Under the pieces are notes generated by a model. The model worked only from the letters and a program-made list of their open reading frames with translations. It searched no databases and had not been told where the DNA came from. 64,000 nt of DNA, taken from contig NZ_QXJI01000001.1 of NCBI RefSeq assembly GCF_003586305.1, forward strand, positions 496,001 through 560,000, given 5' to 3'. The position numbers and the translations under genes were made by a program. Below are positions 48,802 through 64,000 of this stretch, in pieces; position 1 is the first letter of the stretch, and every line of letters starts with the position of its first letter. This DNA comes from Cognatilysobacter tabacisoli. GTDB lineage: Bacteria > Pseudomonadota > Gammaproteobacteria > Xanthomonadales > Xanthomonadaceae.

Positions 48802-51411
48802 ATGTCGCAGCAAACCACCATCCGCAAGCTCGCTGAACTGGTCAACACGCCGGTCGAGAAGCTGCTGGAACAGCTCGCCGAAGCCGGCATGAGCTTCAGC
48901 GGTCCCGACCAGGTCGTCACCAGCATCGAGAAGGTCAAGCTGCTCGGCTTCCTCAAGCGGTCGCACGGCAAGACCGAGCAGGCCGCCGAAGAGGTGGCCG
49001 CGCCGAAGAAGATCACGCTCAACCGCAGCCGCAAGCAGGAGCTGACGGTCGGCGGCGGCAAGAGCCGCTCGACGGTCGACGTGGTCGTGCGCAAGAAGGT
49101 GACGCTGGTGCGTCCCGTCGACGGCGGCGGGATGGACCCGGCCGACGAGCGCGCGGACATCCTGCGCAAGCTCGAGGAGTCGCGCGCCCGCAACCTGGCC
49201 GAGCAGCAGAAGCTGGCCGACGATGACCGTCGTCGCGCCGAAGCCGCCGAGGCCGCGCGCCTCGAGGCCGAGGACGCCGCTCGCCAGAAGGCCGAGGAAG
49301 CGCAGCGCGCGCTGCTGGCCGAGGCGAGCGCGGTGCTCGGCGACGAGGACGGCCCGCGCAAGGCGCCGGCCCACGGCCATGGCCACGGCCACCCGAAGCC
49401 GGCCCCGGCGCGTGTCGAGGCCGCCCGCCCGGGCGCCCCGGCGCACAAGAACCGCGGCTCGCACGCGATGGTCGCGACCGTCGAGGACGACGACCGCACC
49501 AACCGCTTCGCTGGCCAGATGCACCTGAGCGCGTCCGATCGCGCCCGTCGCACGTCGGTGACGCGCGGCAAGGCCAAGCCGCAGCGCCGCTCGTCCGAGC
49601 AGTCGCGTTCGGGCACCGGCAAGCACGCGTTCGAGCGTCCGACGGCGCCGGTCGTGCGCGAAGTGGCGATCGGCGAGACGATCACCGTCGCCGACCTCGC
49701 GCAGAAGCTCGCCCTGAAGGGCGGCGACGTCGTCAAGGCGCTGTTCAAGATGGGCGTCATGGCGACCATCAACCAGTCGATCGACCACGACACCGCGGTG
49801 CTCGTGACCGAGGAGCTGGGCCACGTGCCGGTCAAGGCCGACGCGGGCAGCGCCGAGGACGTGCTGCTGGCGCATGTCGAGGACCTGCAGGGCGACAAGG
49901 TCACGCGTCCGCCGGTCGTCACGATCATGGGCCACGTCGACCACGGCAAGACCTCGCTGCTGGACTACATCCGCCGCACCAAGGTCGCCTCCGGCGAAGC
50001 CGGCGGCATCACCCAGCACATCGGCGCGTACCACGTCGAGACCAATCGCGGCGTCATCAGCTTCCTCGACACCCCGGGCCACGCGGCGTTCACTTCGATG
50101 CGCGCCCGCGGCGCCAAGCTCACCGACATCGTGGTGCTGGTGGTCGCGGCCGACGACGGTGTCATGCCGCAGACGCGCGAGGCGATCCAGCACGCGAAGG
50201 CGGCCGGCGTGCCGTTGATCGTGGCGATCAACAAGATCGACAAGTCCGACGCCGACCCGCTGCGGGTCAAGAACGAGCTGCTCAGCGAGCAGGTCGTGGC
50301 CGAGGAGTTCGGCGGCGAGACCCAGATGGTCGAGCTGTCGGCCAAGACCGGTGCCGGCGTCGACAACCTGCTGGATTCGATCTCGCTGCAGGCCGAAGTG
50401 CTCGAGCTCAAGGCCGTGCCCGATGGCCGTGCCACCGGCGTCGTCATCGAGTCGTCGCTCGACAAGGGCCGCGGCCCGGTCGCGACGGTGCTGGTCCAGC
50501 AGGGCAAGCTGTCGAAGGGCGACTACCTCGTGTGCGGCGTGCAGTACGGCCGCGTGCGCGCGCTGTTCGACGAGACCGGTTCGCAGGTGGCCTCCGCCGG
50601 CCCGTCGATCCCGGTGCAGGTGCTCGGCCTGTCGGGCGTTCCGGACGCCGGTGACGACTTCGTCGTCGTCGACGACGAGCGTCTGGCCAAGGACGTCGCG
50701 CAGCAGCGCGACGCCAAGCGCCGCGAAACGCGCCTGGTCGCGCAGGCGGGCAACCGCATGGAAGACATCATGGCCCAGATGGGCGACGGTGCCGGGCAGC
50801 AGACGCTCAACCTGGTGGTCAAGGCCGACGTGCAGGGTTCGGTCCAGGCGCTGCGCGAGGCGCTGACGGCGCTGTCGACCGACGCGATCCGCATCAACGT
50901 GATCGGCGGCGGCGTGGGCGGCATCACCGAGTCCGACGCCACGTTGGCGGCGACGTCGAAGGCGACGATCATCGGCTTCAACGTCCGCGCAGACGCCTCG
51001 GCCCGCAAGGTCATCGAAGGCAACGGCGTCGACCTGCGCTACTTCTCGATTATCTATGACGTGATCGACCAGGTGAAGCAGGTCGCGTCCGGCATCCTTG
51101 GCGTCGAGATCCGCGAAGAGATCATCGGCATCGCCGAGGTCCGCGACGTGTTCCGCAGCTCGAAGTTCGGCGCGGTCGCCGGCTGCATGGTGGTCGAGGG
51201 CGTGGTCAAGCGCTCCAAGCCGATCCGCGTGCTGCGCGACAGCACGGTGGTGTTCGAGGGTGAGCTCGAGTCGCTGCGCCGCTTCAAGGAGAACGTCGAC
51301 GAAGTGCGCAACGGCACCGAGTGCGGCATCGGCGTGAAGGCGTACAACGACATCAAGCCGGGCGACCAGATCGAGTGCTTCGAGCGCATCGAAGTGCAGC
51401 GCACCCTGTAA
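48802..51411 (+). CDS. infB: Translation initiation factor IF-2
   Basis: GTPase that brings fMet-tRNA to the 30S P site. 869 aa. The N-terminal IF2_N helix bundle ([20 protein letters not shown]) is followed by a long charged linker with a short His/Gly run ([11 protein letters not shown], about residue 190). A second IF2_N domain begins [21 protein letters not shown]. The G domain starts near residue 377 ([22 protein letters not shown]). C-terminal domains with the initiator-tRNA binding fold follow. The linker is shorter than that of E. coli IF2-alpha. Its position next to an fMet tRNA gene is the classic arrangement. Confidence 0.97.
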   Translation: MSQQTTIRKLAELVNTPVEKLLEQLAEAGMSFSGPDQVVTSIEKVKLLGFLKRSHGKTEQAAEEVAAPKKITLNRSRKQELTVGGGKSRSTVDVVVRKKVTLVRPVDGGGMDPADERADILRKLEESRARNLAEQQKLADDDRRRAEAAEAARLEAEDAARQKAEEAQRALLAEASAVLGDEDGPRKAPAHGHGHGHPKPAPARVEAARPGAPAHKNRGSHAMVATVEDDDRTNRFAGQMHLSASDRARRTSVTRGKAKPQRRSSEQSRSGTGKHAFERPTAPVVREVAIGETITVADLAQKLALKGGDVVKALFKMGVMATINQSIDHDTAVLVTEELGHVPVKADAGSAEDVLLAHVEDLQGDKVTRPPVVTIMGHVDHGKTSLLDYIRRTKVASGEAGGITQHIGAYHVETNRGVISFLDTPGHAAFTSMRARGAKLTDIVVLVVAADDGVMPQTREAIQHAKAAGVPLIVAINKIDKSDADPLRVKNELLSEQVVAEEFGGETQMVELSAKTGAGVDNLLDSISLQAEVLELKAVPDGRATGVVIESSLDKGRGPVATVLVQQGKLSKGDYLVCGVQYGRVRALFDETGSQVASAGPSIPVQVLGLSGVPDAGDDFVVVDDERLAKDVAQQRDAKRRETRLVAQAGNRMEDIMAQMGDGAGQQTLNLVVKADVQGSVQALREALTALSTDAIRINVIGGGVGGITESDATLAATSKATIIGFNVRADASARKVIEGNGVDLRYFSIIYDVIDQVKQVASGILGVEIREEIIGIAEVRDVFRSSKFGAVAGCMVVEGVVKRSKPIRVLRDSTVVFEGELESLRRFKENVDEVRNGTECGIGVKAYNDIKPGDQIECFERIEVQRTL

Positions 51412-51413
51412 CG

Positions 51414-51794
51414 ATGGCCGGCAAGTCCTTCCATCGCACCGATCGCGTCTCCGCCCAGCTCCGCAGGGAGCTGGGCACCATCGTCCGCGAGGCCGTGCGC
51501 GAGCACGGCCTGCCGTCGGTCAGCGTGTCCGACGTCGAGATCAGCCGCGACCTGGCCCACGCCAAGGTGTTCGTCACTGCGCTGCAGGCCGAGCGGTCGC
51601 TCGAAGCGGTCAAGGCGCTCAAGGAGCTGGCGAAAGAGATGCGCTACCACCTGGGCAAGGCGATGAAGCTGCGGCACGTGCCGGAGCTGCATTTCCACTA
51701 CGACGATTCGGTCGACCGGGGCGAGCGCATCGACAACCTGCTGCGCGAGTCGCCGGATGCGGCGACCGGCGAGGCGGGCGGGGCGGACGACTGA
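51414..51794 (+). CDS. rbfA: Ribosome-binding factor A
   Basis: Late 30S assembly factor. 126 aa from ATG 51414, which lies two bases after the infB stop. The KH-like domain shows RTDRVSAQLRRELGTIVREAV, VEISRDLAHAKVFVT and LRHVPELHFHYDDSVDRGERIDNLL. The C-terminus is short and acidic. Nothing unusual. Confidence 0.95.
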   Translation: MAGKSFHRTDRVSAQLRRELGTIVREAVREHGLPSVSVSDVEISRDLAHAKVFVTALQAERSLEAVKALKELAKEMRYHLGKAMKLRHVPELHFHYDDSVDRGERIDNLLRESPDAATGEAGGADD

Positions 51795-51920
51795 TCCACT
51801 GGCGTCCATCGGACAAGCGTGACGGCGGCCTGGCCGCCGTCGTCGTTTCCGGCGCCCGATGACGGCCACCCCCGGCTCATCCATCACCCAGAACAATCGA
51901 CACGGCACGCCGCCCACGCC

Positions 51921-52874
51921 ATGACCCCCGAGCGCCCGAAGAAGCCCCGCACCGTGTTCCGTCCGCTGCACGGCCTGCTGCTGCTCGACAAGCCGGCCGG
52001 CCTCAGCTCCAACCAGGCGCTGCAGCAGGTGCGCCACCTGTTCCGCGCCGAGAAGGCCGGCCACACCGGCAGCCTCGACCCGCTCGCAACCGGCCTGCTG
52101 CCGGTTTGCTTCGGCGAGGCGACCAAGATCGCCGGGTCGCTGCTCGGCGCGCGCAAGGCGTATGAGACCGTGGCGGTGCTAGGCGCGACCACCGACACCG
52201 ACGACGCCGACGGCGCGGTGCTGATCGAACGACCGGTGCCGGCGCTGTCGGACGCCGCGATCGAGGCTGCGCTGGCTCCGCTGCGTGGCCGCATCCGCCA
52301 GCGCGCGCCGGTGTATTCGGCGCTGAAGCAGGGCGGCGAGCCGCTGTACGCCAAGGCCCGCCGCGGCGAGGCCATCGAGGCGCCGGAGCGCGACGTCGAC
52401 GTCCACATCCTCGAACTGCTCGAACGCGACGGTGCCCGGCTGCGCCTGCGGGTCGAGTGCGGGTCCGGCACCTACGTGCGCAGCCTGGTGCGCGACCTCG
52501 GGGAAGCGCTGGGCTGCGGTGCCCACGTCGAGACGCTGCGGCGGCTGTGGGTCGAGCCGTTCCGCGACCCGGAGATGTACACGCTGGACCGGCTGCGCGG
52601 CCTCGCGGCCGAGGGCGAGGGCCGGCTCGATGCGTGCCTGCTGCCGATCGAGGCCGGCCTGGCGCCGTTCGCGCGGGTCGAAGTCGATGCCGATCAGGCG
52701 GCCCGGCTCGGCCATGGCCAGCGCCTGCGACTCCCGCCCCCGGTCGCGCCGCGTGAGGTGGCGGTCTTCGGTCCGGACGGCCGCGCCCTAGGCCTGGCCG
52801 AGCTCGAGGCGGACGGTCGGCTGCAGGTCCGCCGGCTGTTCGCGTGGGCGTCGGCCTCGCCGCGGGGCGAATGA
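51921..52874 (+). CDS. truB: tRNA pseudouridine(55) synthase
   Basis: Makes pseudouridine 55 in the T loop of all tRNAs. 317 aa from ATG 51921. The N-terminal [21 protein letters not shown] leads to the catalytic Asp53 in [27 protein letters not shown] and [19 protein letters not shown] follow, then [21 protein letters not shown] and a PUA-like C-terminal part. An in-frame extension back to 51819 lacks family sequence. Confidence 0.96.
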   Translation: MTPERPKKPRTVFRPLHGLLLLDKPAGLSSNQALQQVRHLFRAEKAGHTGSLDPLATGLLPVCFGEATKIAGSLLGARKAYETVAVLGATTDTDDADGAVLIERPVPALSDAAIEAALAPLRGRIRQRAPVYSALKQGGEPLYAKARRGEAIEAPERDVDVHILELLERDGARLRLRVECGSGTYVRSLVRDLGEALGCGAHVETLRRLWVEPFRDPEMYTLDRLRGLAAEGEGRLDACLLPIEAGLAPFARVEVDADQAARLGHGQRLRLPPPVAPREVAVFGPDGRALGLAELEADGRLQVRRLFAWASASPRGE

Positions 52875-52947
52875 ACAGGCCGCTGGCCAGGTGCCGGCCG
52901 CCCTGCAGGGAGCGCGCGGCCCGGTCGCATTCGGCCGGATCGGCTGC

Positions 52948-53107
52948 TACAATCGCGGGGCTTTTCAAGCACTTTCCGCAGTTCCATTCGCGGCCGTACC
53001 AAGCGCGTTCCATTCCATAGCAAGCGGCGGGCCAGGCGGTGCGTCGGAGCGGTCGATCCGCCCCGATCAGCGTTCTGCGGGCCCCGCGTCTACCAGAGAG
53101 CCCCACC
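52948..53107 (+). promoter_or_regulatory. Candidate rpsO promoter and 5' leader
   Basis: An extended -10 (TGC-TACAAT, 52948-53, followed by CGCGG) stands 155 bp before rpsO. The transcript would have a leader of about 145 nt. Several short GC-rich stems are possible near the start codon (gcgg-tcgat-ccgc at about 53049-53061, and gcggg/cccgc near 53077-53087). Ribosomal protein S15 represses its own mRNA through leader structures in several bacteria, so this leader is a candidate site. No specific known S15 fold could be assigned by eye. Confidence 0.45.
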
Positions 53108-53368
53108 ATGTCGATCGACACCAGCAAGATCATTGAAGACAACAAGCGCGGCGCCAACGACACCGGTTCGCCGGAAGTCCAGGTCGCCCTGCTCACCGCC
53201 CGCATCGAGCACCTGACGGGCCACTTCAAGACCCACAAGCAGGACCACCACAGCCGGCGCGGCCTGCTGCAGATGGTCAACCGCCGCCGCAGCCTGCTCG
53301 ACTACCTCAAGCGCAAGGACAACGAGCGCTACAAGAGCCTGATCGAGAAGCTCGGCCTGCGTCGCTGA
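53108..53368 (+). CDS. rpsO: 30S ribosomal protein S15
   Basis: Primary binding protein of the 16S central domain, 86 aa, four helices. Conserved residues: [41 protein letters not shown] and [19 protein letters not shown] stands 7 bp before the ATG. It is the usual partner of pnp. Confidence 0.98.
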   Translation: MSIDTSKIIEDNKRGANDTGSPEVQVALLTARIEHLTGHFKTHKQDHHSRRGLLQMVNRRRSLLDYLKRKDNERYKSLIEKLGLRR

Positions 53369-53380
53369 TCGAGATACCCG

Positions 53381-53412
53381 CCGCGGCGCAGTGATGCGCC
53401 GCGGTTTTTTTT
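53381..53412 (+). terminator. Intrinsic terminator between rpsO and pnp
   Basis: Perfect 10-bp stem (53381-53390 with 53395-53404), a GTGA tetraloop and eight T residues. In E. coli a leaky terminator at the same place allows partial read-through into pnp. The next gene starts 105 bp later. Confidence 0.95.
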
Positions 53413-53517
53413 GAGGTCGTCCGCGCGCGGGCGACCGGTACACCAGGCCGCCGTTGGCGGTCGACCGGCAGCGGCAAGGGCCCCGGCCGGAACGCATCGA
53501 ACCGAGGAACATCCAAC

Positions 53518-55626
53518 GTGGCAAAAATTACCAAGACCTTCCAGTACGGCAACCAGACCGTCACGCTCGAGACCGGTGAAGTCGCCCGCCAGGCCGGCGG
53601 CGCCGTCATGGTCACCGTCGACGGGACCGTGCTGCTGGTCACCGCGGTCGCCAACAAGACCGCGCGCGAGGGCCAGGACTTCTTCCCCCTGACCGTCGAC
53701 TACCAGGAGAAGTTCTACGCCGGCGGCCGCATCCCGGGTGGCTTCTTCAAGCGCGAAGGCCGCCAGACCGAGAAGGAAACGCTGATCTCGCGACTGATCG
53801 ATCGCCCGATCCGTCCGCTGTTCCCGGAGGGCTTCCGCAACGAGGTCCAGATCATCGCCACGGTGATGTCGATGAACCCGGAGGTCGACGGCGACATCCT
53901 GGCGCTGCTGGGCGCGTCCGCCGCGCTGGCGCTGTCGGGTGCACCGTTCGACGGCCCGATCGGCGCCGCCAAGGTCGGCTACAAGGACGGCCAGTACCTG
54001 CTGAACCCGACCGTCAGCGAACTCAAGGATTCCAAGCTTGAGCTGGTCGTCGCCGGCACCAAGAACGCCGTGCTGATGGTCGAGTCCGAAGCGCAGGAAC
54101 TGTCGGAAGACGTGATGCTCGGCGCAGTGATGTTCGGCCACCAGCACATGCAGGTCGCGATCAACGCGATCAACGAGCTGGTCGCCGAAGCCGGCAAGCC
54201 CAAGTGGGACTGGTCGGCACCGGCCCGCCACGACGGCATCGTCGCCGCGCTGAAGGGCGCCATCGGCGACCGCCTCGGCGCTGCGTTCCAGATCCGCGAC
54301 AAGGCCGCGCGCCGCGACGCGATCTCCGCGCTGAAGAAGGACGTGCTGGCGTCGCTGGCCCCGCAGTGCGAGGCCAACGGCTGGAACCCGGCGGAGCTGT
54401 CGAAGGAATTCGGCGAGCTGGAGTACGAGACCATGCGCGGCGCGGTGCTCAGCACCAAGGTCCGCATCGACGGCCGCGCCCTCGACACGGTCCGCCCGAT
54501 CGCCTCGAAGGTCGGCGTGCTGCCGCGCGTCCATGGCTCGTCGCTGTTCACCCGCGGCGAGACCCAGGCGATCGTCGCCGTCACCCTCGGCACCGCGCGC
54601 GACGGCCAGATCATCGACGCCGTCTCGGGCGAGTACAAGGAACACTTCCTGTTCCACTACAACTTCCCGCCGTACTCGGTCGGTGAAGCCGGCCGCATGA
54701 TGGGCCCGAAGCGCCGCGAGATCGGCCACGGCCGCCTCGCCAAGCGCGGCGTGCTCGCCGTCATGCCGACGATGGAGTCGTTCCCGTACACGATCCGCGT
54801 CGTCTCCGAGATCACCGAATCGAACGGTTCCTCGTCGATGGCCTCGGTCTGCGGCTCGTCGCTGGCCCTGATGGACGCCGGCGTGCCGATCAAGGCGCCG
54901 GTCGCCGGCATCGCGATGGGCCTGGTGAAGGAAGGCGACGACTTCGTCGTGCTGTCCGACATCCTCGGTGACGAGGATCACCTCGGCGACATGGACTTCA
55001 AGGTGGCCGGCACCGCCGAGGGCATCTCGGCGCTGCAGATGGACATCAAGATCCAGGGCATCACCGAGGAGATCATGAAGGCCGCGCTGGCCCAGGCCAA
55101 GGCCGGTCGCCTGCACATCCTCGGCGAGATGGCGAGCGCGCTGACCGCCCCGCGTGGCGAGCTGTCCGAGTTCGCGCCGCGCCTGCTGACGATCAAGATC
55201 CACCCGGACAAGATCCGCGAAGTGATCGGCAAGGGTGGCTCGGTCATCCAGGCGATCACCAAGGAGACCGGCACCCAGATCGACATCCAGGACGACGGCA
55301 CGATCACGATCGCCTCGGTCAACGCCGCTGCCGGCCAGGCCGCCAAGGCGCGCATCGAGCAGATCACGTCCGACGTCGAGCCGGGCCGTATCTACGAGGG
55401 CAAGGTCGCCAAGATCATGGACTTCGGCGCGTTCGTGACGATCTCCCCCGGCAAGGACGGCCTGGTCCACGTGTCGCAGATCTCCAACGATCGCGTCGAG
55501 AAGGTCAGCGACGTGCTCAAGGAAGGCGACGTGGTCAAGGTCAAGGTGCTGGAAGTCGACAAGCAGGGCCGCATCCGCCTGTCGATGAAGGCCATCGAGG
55601 AAGGCGAGGGCGTCCCGGCCGAGTAA
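53518..55626 (+). CDS. pnp: Polyribonucleotide nucleotidyltransferase (PNPase)
   Basis: 3'-5' phosphorolytic RNA exonuclease and degradosome component. 702 aa from GTG 53518 with GAGGAAC upstream. Two RNase PH-like cores are present ([19 protein letters not shown]; and [19 protein letters not shown] with [13 protein letters not shown]). A KH domain ([12 protein letters not shown]) and a C-terminal S1 domain ([17 protein letters not shown]) follow. It is full length. The leader between the terminator and the start is 105 nt. Confidence 0.98.
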   Translation: MAKITKTFQYGNQTVTLETGEVARQAGGAVMVTVDGTVLLVTAVANKTAREGQDFFPLTVDYQEKFYAGGRIPGGFFKREGRQTEKETLISRLIDRPIRPLFPEGFRNEVQIIATVMSMNPEVDGDILALLGASAALALSGAPFDGPIGAAKVGYKDGQYLLNPTVSELKDSKLELVVAGTKNAVLMVESEAQELSEDVMLGAVMFGHQHMQVAINAINELVAEAGKPKWDWSAPARHDGIVAALKGAIGDRLGAAFQIRDKAARRDAISALKKDVLASLAPQCEANGWNPAELSKEFGELEYETMRGAVLSTKVRIDGRALDTVRPIASKVGVLPRVHGSSLFTRGETQAIVAVTLGTARDGQIIDAVSGEYKEHFLFHYNFPPYSVGEAGRMMGPKRREIGHGRLAKRGVLAVMPTMESFPYTIRVVSEITESNGSSSMASVCGSSLALMDAGVPIKAPVAGIAMGLVKEGDDFVVLSDILGDEDHLGDMDFKVAGTAEGISALQMDIKIQGITEEIMKAALAQAKAGRLHILGEMASALTAPRGELSEFAPRLLTIKIHPDKIREVIGKGGSVIQAITKETGTQIDIQDDGTITIASVNAAAGQAAKARIEQITSDVEPGRIYEGKVAKIMDFGAFVTISPGKDGLVHVSQISNDRVEKVSDVLKEGDVVKVKVLEVDKQGRIRLSMKAIEEGEGVPAE

Positions 55627-55655
55627 GCCGGGCGACGTCGCTGGACGCGAAAGAG

Positions 55656-55681
55656 AGCGGGCTTCGGCCCGCTTTCTTTTT
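55656..55681 (+). terminator. Intrinsic terminator after pnp
   Basis: Stem AGCGGGC / GCCCGCT (55656-55662 and 55667-55673) with a TTCG loop. The stem can be extended outwards by A-T and G-T pairs, and the T-rich tract TTCTTTTT follows. It closes the rimP-pnp unit. Confidence 0.92.
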
Positions 55682-55919
55682 GCCCGTTTGGCCGCGGGGC
55701 CGGATCGGGGGAACCGGTCGCATCGCTTGCCCGCTGGCTCGCCAAAGCCGTCGCGCGACCCCATCGGGCGGTCATGCAAGGCGCGCGATTCGTGACTGCC
55801 GGCGTGAAGAACCGCTCACACGCAAACACGTATTTTTCACATGTACGACCCGGTGCCACGGGATGGCCAGCCGCACCTGAGTGACGGCAGCCGCGGTCGA
55901 TCTCGACGACGGGGGATCC
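55682..55919 (+). other. Spacer between pnp and the poly-HAMP kinase
   Basis: 238 bp with no gene that I can support. It includes a short AT-richer stretch (55827-55850, ending in atttttcacatgt) that could hold the promoter of the kinase operon, but no pair of -35/-10 boxes is convincing. GTG 55881 at its 3' end is an alternative start for the kinase. Confidence 0.5.
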
Positions 55920-61372
<5,453 letters not shown>

Positions 61373-61388
<16 letters not shown>

Positions 61389-63145
61389 CCAGCGAGCCCG
61401 GCCCCGTGCCGGGCACCTGCCCGGTCAAGATCCTGCTGGTCGACGATCAGCCGAGCCGGCTGCTGACCTACCGGACCATCCTCGAGCCGTTGGGCGAGGA
61501 GCTGGTGGAAGCGCACTCGGGCGTGGACGCGCTCAAGCGGCTGATGGAAAGCGAGTTCGCGGTGATCCTGCTCGACGTCAACATGCCGGGCATGGACGGG
61601 TTCGAGACCGCGACCATGATCCACCAGCACCCGCGGTTCGAGAACACGCCGATCATCTTCGTGTCGGCGGTCAACGTCAGCGACTTCGACCGCCTGCGCG
61701 GCTACAAGCTCGGCGCGGTCGACTACATCATGGTGCCGGTGATCCCCGAGATCATGCGCACCAAGGTCGCGGTGCTGGCCGAGCTGTACCGCAAGCGGCG
61801 CGAACTGCAGGCGATCAACGCCGGGCTGTCGGCCGAGAACCAGGCGCTGCAGCTGGAGAAGGCGCGCGAGCTCGAGGCGCTGAACCAGTCGCTGATCGAG
61901 GCCAATGCCGAGCTGGCCGCGCGCAACCGCGAACTGATCGAGGAGAACCGCGAGCGCACCCGCGCCGAGCAGCGCCTGCGCATCGCCGACCAGCGCAAGG
62001 ACGAGTTCCTCGCCACGCTGGCGCACGAGCTGCGCAACCCGCTGGCGCCGCTGCAGAACGCGCTGCAGGTGCGGCGGCTTTCGCTGTCGGGCGAAGAGGA
62101 CCCGCTGCAGGCCCTGATGGAGCGCCAGTTGGCGCTGCTGGTGCGCATGATCGACGACCTGCTCGACGTGGCCCGCATCAGCCGCGGCAAGCTCGAGCTG
62201 CGGCCCGCGCCGACGCTGCTGCAGGACATCATCGCCGCCGCGGTCGACACCGCCACGCCTCTGATAGAGGCCCGCCAGCACCGGCTGTCGGTGACGATAC
62301 CGGACCAGCCGGTCCGGCTGATCGCCGACGCCGTGCGGCTCGGCCAGGTGGTGTCGAACCTGCTGAACAACGCCGCGAAGTATTCCGATCCCGGCGGCCG
62401 CATCGAGCTGGACGCGAGCGTCGCCGGCAGCGAGCTGCACATCACCGTGCGCGACGAAGGCATCGGCCTGGCGGCCGACCAGCTCGAGGCGGTGTTCGAA
62501 CTCTTCCACCAGGTCGACACCGCGATCGAGCGCTCGCACGGCGGCCTCGGCATCGGCCTGACGCTGGTCCAGCGGCTGAGCGAGATGCACGAGGGCCGCG
62601 TCGAAGTGCTCAGCGAGGGCCCCGGCCGCGGCTGCACGTTCCGCGTGGTCGTGCCGTGCCGCGACCCCGACGACCCGCGGGCCGAGGGCGCGCTGCTGTG
62701 CGGTCCCGCGGCGGCCGCGCTGGGCGTCGACGTCGAGGCGCCGGCGGGGCAGGCCGTCGAGACCGTGCCGGAGACGCGGCGCCACAGAGTGCTGGTCGTC
62801 GACGACAACCGCGATGCCGCCGACACGCTGGCGATGATGATCCGCCTGCTCGGCAACGACGTGCACGCGCTGTACGACCCGGGCGCTGTCGAAGCCGAGG
62901 TGCTCGAGTGGCAGCCGTCGCTGATCTTCCTCGACGTCGGCATGCCCGGACGCAGCGGCTACGACGTCGCGCGCGCGCTGCGCGCGATGCCTGGCGGCGA
63001 CGCACTGCGCATCGTCGCCGTCACCGGCTGGGGCCAGGTCGAGGACCGTGCGCGCACGCGTGAGGCCGGTTTCGACGAACACCTGGTCAAGCCGCCGGCG
63101 CCGGACGTGATCCGCCGGCTGTGCCAGCAGGACGTGGCCGCATGA
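61373..63145 (+). CDS. REC-HisKA-HATPase-REC hybrid kinase
   Basis: 590-aa cytoplasmic protein. The N-terminal receiver carries the acceptor Asp68 (LLDVNMPGMDGFE) and is followed by a long coiled coil (about 145-205). HisKA has the phospho-His at 218 (LAHELRNPLAPLQ). HATPase has Asn333 (NLLNNAAKYS) and G boxes DEGIGL and GGLGIGLTLVQ. The C-terminal receiver has acceptor Asp521 (FLDVGMPGRSGYD). A kinase starting with a receiver is usually an intermediate in a relay, so it probably takes phosphate from the poly-HAMP kinase it overlaps. ATG 61373 is inside the 3' end of that gene, with GGGAGTG upstream. Its stop overlaps the next gene as ATGA. Confidence 0.93.
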
Positions 63146-63810
63146 GCGCCCAGCGCGACACGCTGTGGCTGGAGCGGCTGGCCCACGACCTGCGCGGCCC
63201 GCTGTCGCCGATCAAATCCGCGGTGTTCCTGCTGCGACGGCCGGACGTCGGCGCGGTCGAGCGCGGCGAACTGCTCGACATGGTCGATCGCCAGTCGGAC
63301 CGGTTGCTGGACATGGTCGCCGAGCTCAGCGCGTGGGTGCGCTGCCAGCAGGGCGCGATCGTCAAGCGCCGCGACCGCATCGAACTGGCGCTGGCGATCG
63401 AGGGCTGCATCGCCAGCCTGCCGCCGGCGCGCCCGGCGCGCGCGGAGTTCGACCCTGCCGCGCTCGACGCCTGCGTCGACGGCGACGTGCTCCGGCTCGG
63501 CGACGTCCTGCGCACGATGCTGCTGGTCGGGTCTGCGCCGTCCGGCGGCGAGGCCGTACTGGCGGTGGCGTGCGACGGGACGGACCACGTGCGGGTCGAG
63601 CGCCGCGTGCCGACCGATTCGCTGCACGTCGACGACGTCGCGGCGCTGTTCGACAGCGTCGACCCGGCGCCGGCCGACGAAGGCCTGGGCCTGCGGCCGC
63701 TGATCGCCAAGGCGATCGCCGCGGCCCTCGGCGGCGAGCTCTCCGCGGCCGCGGACGGGGCCGGCCTCGCGCGGCTGACGCTGCGCTTGCCGCTGTCTCC
63801 CGCCGCCTGA
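63142..63810 (+). CDS. Small histidine-kinase-like protein with degenerate ATPase domain
   Basis: 222 aa, without sensor or membrane region. The dimerisation/phosphoacceptor helix is clear: ERLAHDLRGPLSPIKSAVFLL, with predicted phospho-His15, followed by LLDMVDRQSDRLLDMVAELSAW. The C-terminal domain has the general layout of a HATPase, but I find no N box (no Asn in the LLVGSA region) and no DxGxG. Only a GLGLRPLIAKAIAAALGGEL stretch resembles the G2 box. It may have lost ATP binding and act as a phosphotransfer protein or a regulator. It overlaps the preceding stop by ATGA, so all three genes are coupled. Confidence 0.8.
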   Translation: MSAQRDTLWLERLAHDLRGPLSPIKSAVFLLRRPDVGAVERGELLDMVDRQSDRLLDMVAELSAWVRCQQGAIVKRRDRIELALAIEGCIASLPPARPARAEFDPAALDACVDGDVLRLGDVLRTMLLVGSAPSGGEAVLAVACDGTDHVRVERRVPTDSLHVDDVAALFDSVDPAPADEGLGLRPLIAKAIAAALGGELSAAADGAGLARLTLRLPLSPAA

Positions 63811-63886
63811 CCCGCGGCCACGGTCCGCGCCGGCGGGCGCGGCGGTGCTGACGAGGACGTCGGCGCCGGCGCGCCGCAAAGCGTCG

Positions 63887-64000
63887 CTACTGCTGGCCCC
63901 ATTTGCCGCTGCGGCGCATCACGCCCCAGTTGTGCTTGCGCCCGGTGATCCACTGCCACAGGCCGCGGCACCGCCACAGCGTGTTGAGCTGGCGGTAGCC
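63887..64000 (-). CDS. 3' end of a gene, probably a family 2 glycosyltransferase (truncated by window edge)
   Basis: Minus-strand frame, open to the window edge, with 37 codons and TAG at 63887-63889. The peptide GYRQLNTLWRCRGLWQWITG continues RKHNWGVMRRSGKWGQQ. This recalls the cytoplasmic C-termini of multi-span glycosyltransferases, in which a Y(R/K)Q...W.RLKG..W..G....WG.M.R(R/K)GF pattern is common. The remaining gene lies beyond the window. It converges with the kinase gene; the 76-bp gap has no clear terminator. Confidence 0.55.
   Translation of the reverse strand, partial: GYRQLNTLWRCRGLWQWITGRKHNWGVMRRSGKWGQQ

Noticed and set aside
53381-53412. Considered as the end of the rpsO-pnp operon with pnp fully independent
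   Set aside because: The hairpin is a clear terminator, but no promoter for pnp is visible and in E. coli the same terminator is leaky. Operon structure is therefore left open rather than split.

Overview
The window is a gene-dense, very GC-rich stretch of bacterial chromosome. Codon third positions are almost all G or C. Gene content and order point to a gammaproteobacterium of the Xanthomonadaceae/Lysobacteraceae (Lysobacter or Luteimonas type). The order signals are asd-fimV-truA-trpF-trpB-trpA-accD, tpiA-secG-tRNA-Leu-nuoA..N, and tRNA-fMet-rimP-nusA-infB-rbfA-truB-rpsO-pnp. This placement is inferred from gene order and protein motifs, not from a database search. I saw no insertion sequences, prophage genes, integrases, CRISPR arrays or rRNA genes.

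Layout, 1-16.6 kb. The 3' part of rimO is followed by a one-membrane-span sensor kinase with a 14-blade periplasmic propeller, overlapping its LuxR-type response regulator. Next come an unknown secreted protein translationally coupled to a large secreted metzincin-like protease, closed by a strong intrinsic terminator. Minus-strand genes follow: GNAT, greB, an NlpE-like lipoprotein, a second GNAT and a HerA-like ATPase. Then come mltD (+), the SCO/psd pair (-) and prmB (+).

16.6-31.1 kb. This is a biosynthetic block: aroC, asd, fimV, truA, trpF, trpB, trpA, accD and glmM. It is followed by a 2-oxoglutarate/Fe(II) oxygenase, a minus-strand DNA glycosylase and short-chain dehydrogenase, then tpiA, secG and tRNA-Leu(GAG).

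31.2-46.2 kb. A complete 14-gene nuoA-N operon encodes respiratory complex I, with mostly overlapping or near-abutting genes.

46.3-55.7 kb. The transcription/translation operon comprises initiator tRNA, a structured leader with a terminator hairpin, rimP, nusA, infB, rbfA, truB, rpsO and pnp. Intrinsic terminators follow rpsO and pnp.

55.9-63.8 kb. This is the most unusual region: three overlapping signalling genes. The first is a roughly 1,822-residue soluble hybrid kinase with about 19 tandem HAMP modules, a GAF domain, a kinase core and three receivers. The HAMP array repeats with an exact 276-bp period and resembles fungal group III (Nik1/Os-1) kinases. The second is a REC-kinase-REC hybrid. 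The third is a small dimerisation/phosphoacceptor protein whose ATPase domain looks degenerate. Together they look like a multistep phosphorelay with no DNA-binding output in view. The window ends in the 3' end of a minus-strand gene, probably a glycosyltransferase.

Recurring GCTANAAT-type -10 elements stand in front of many of the housekeeping genes.
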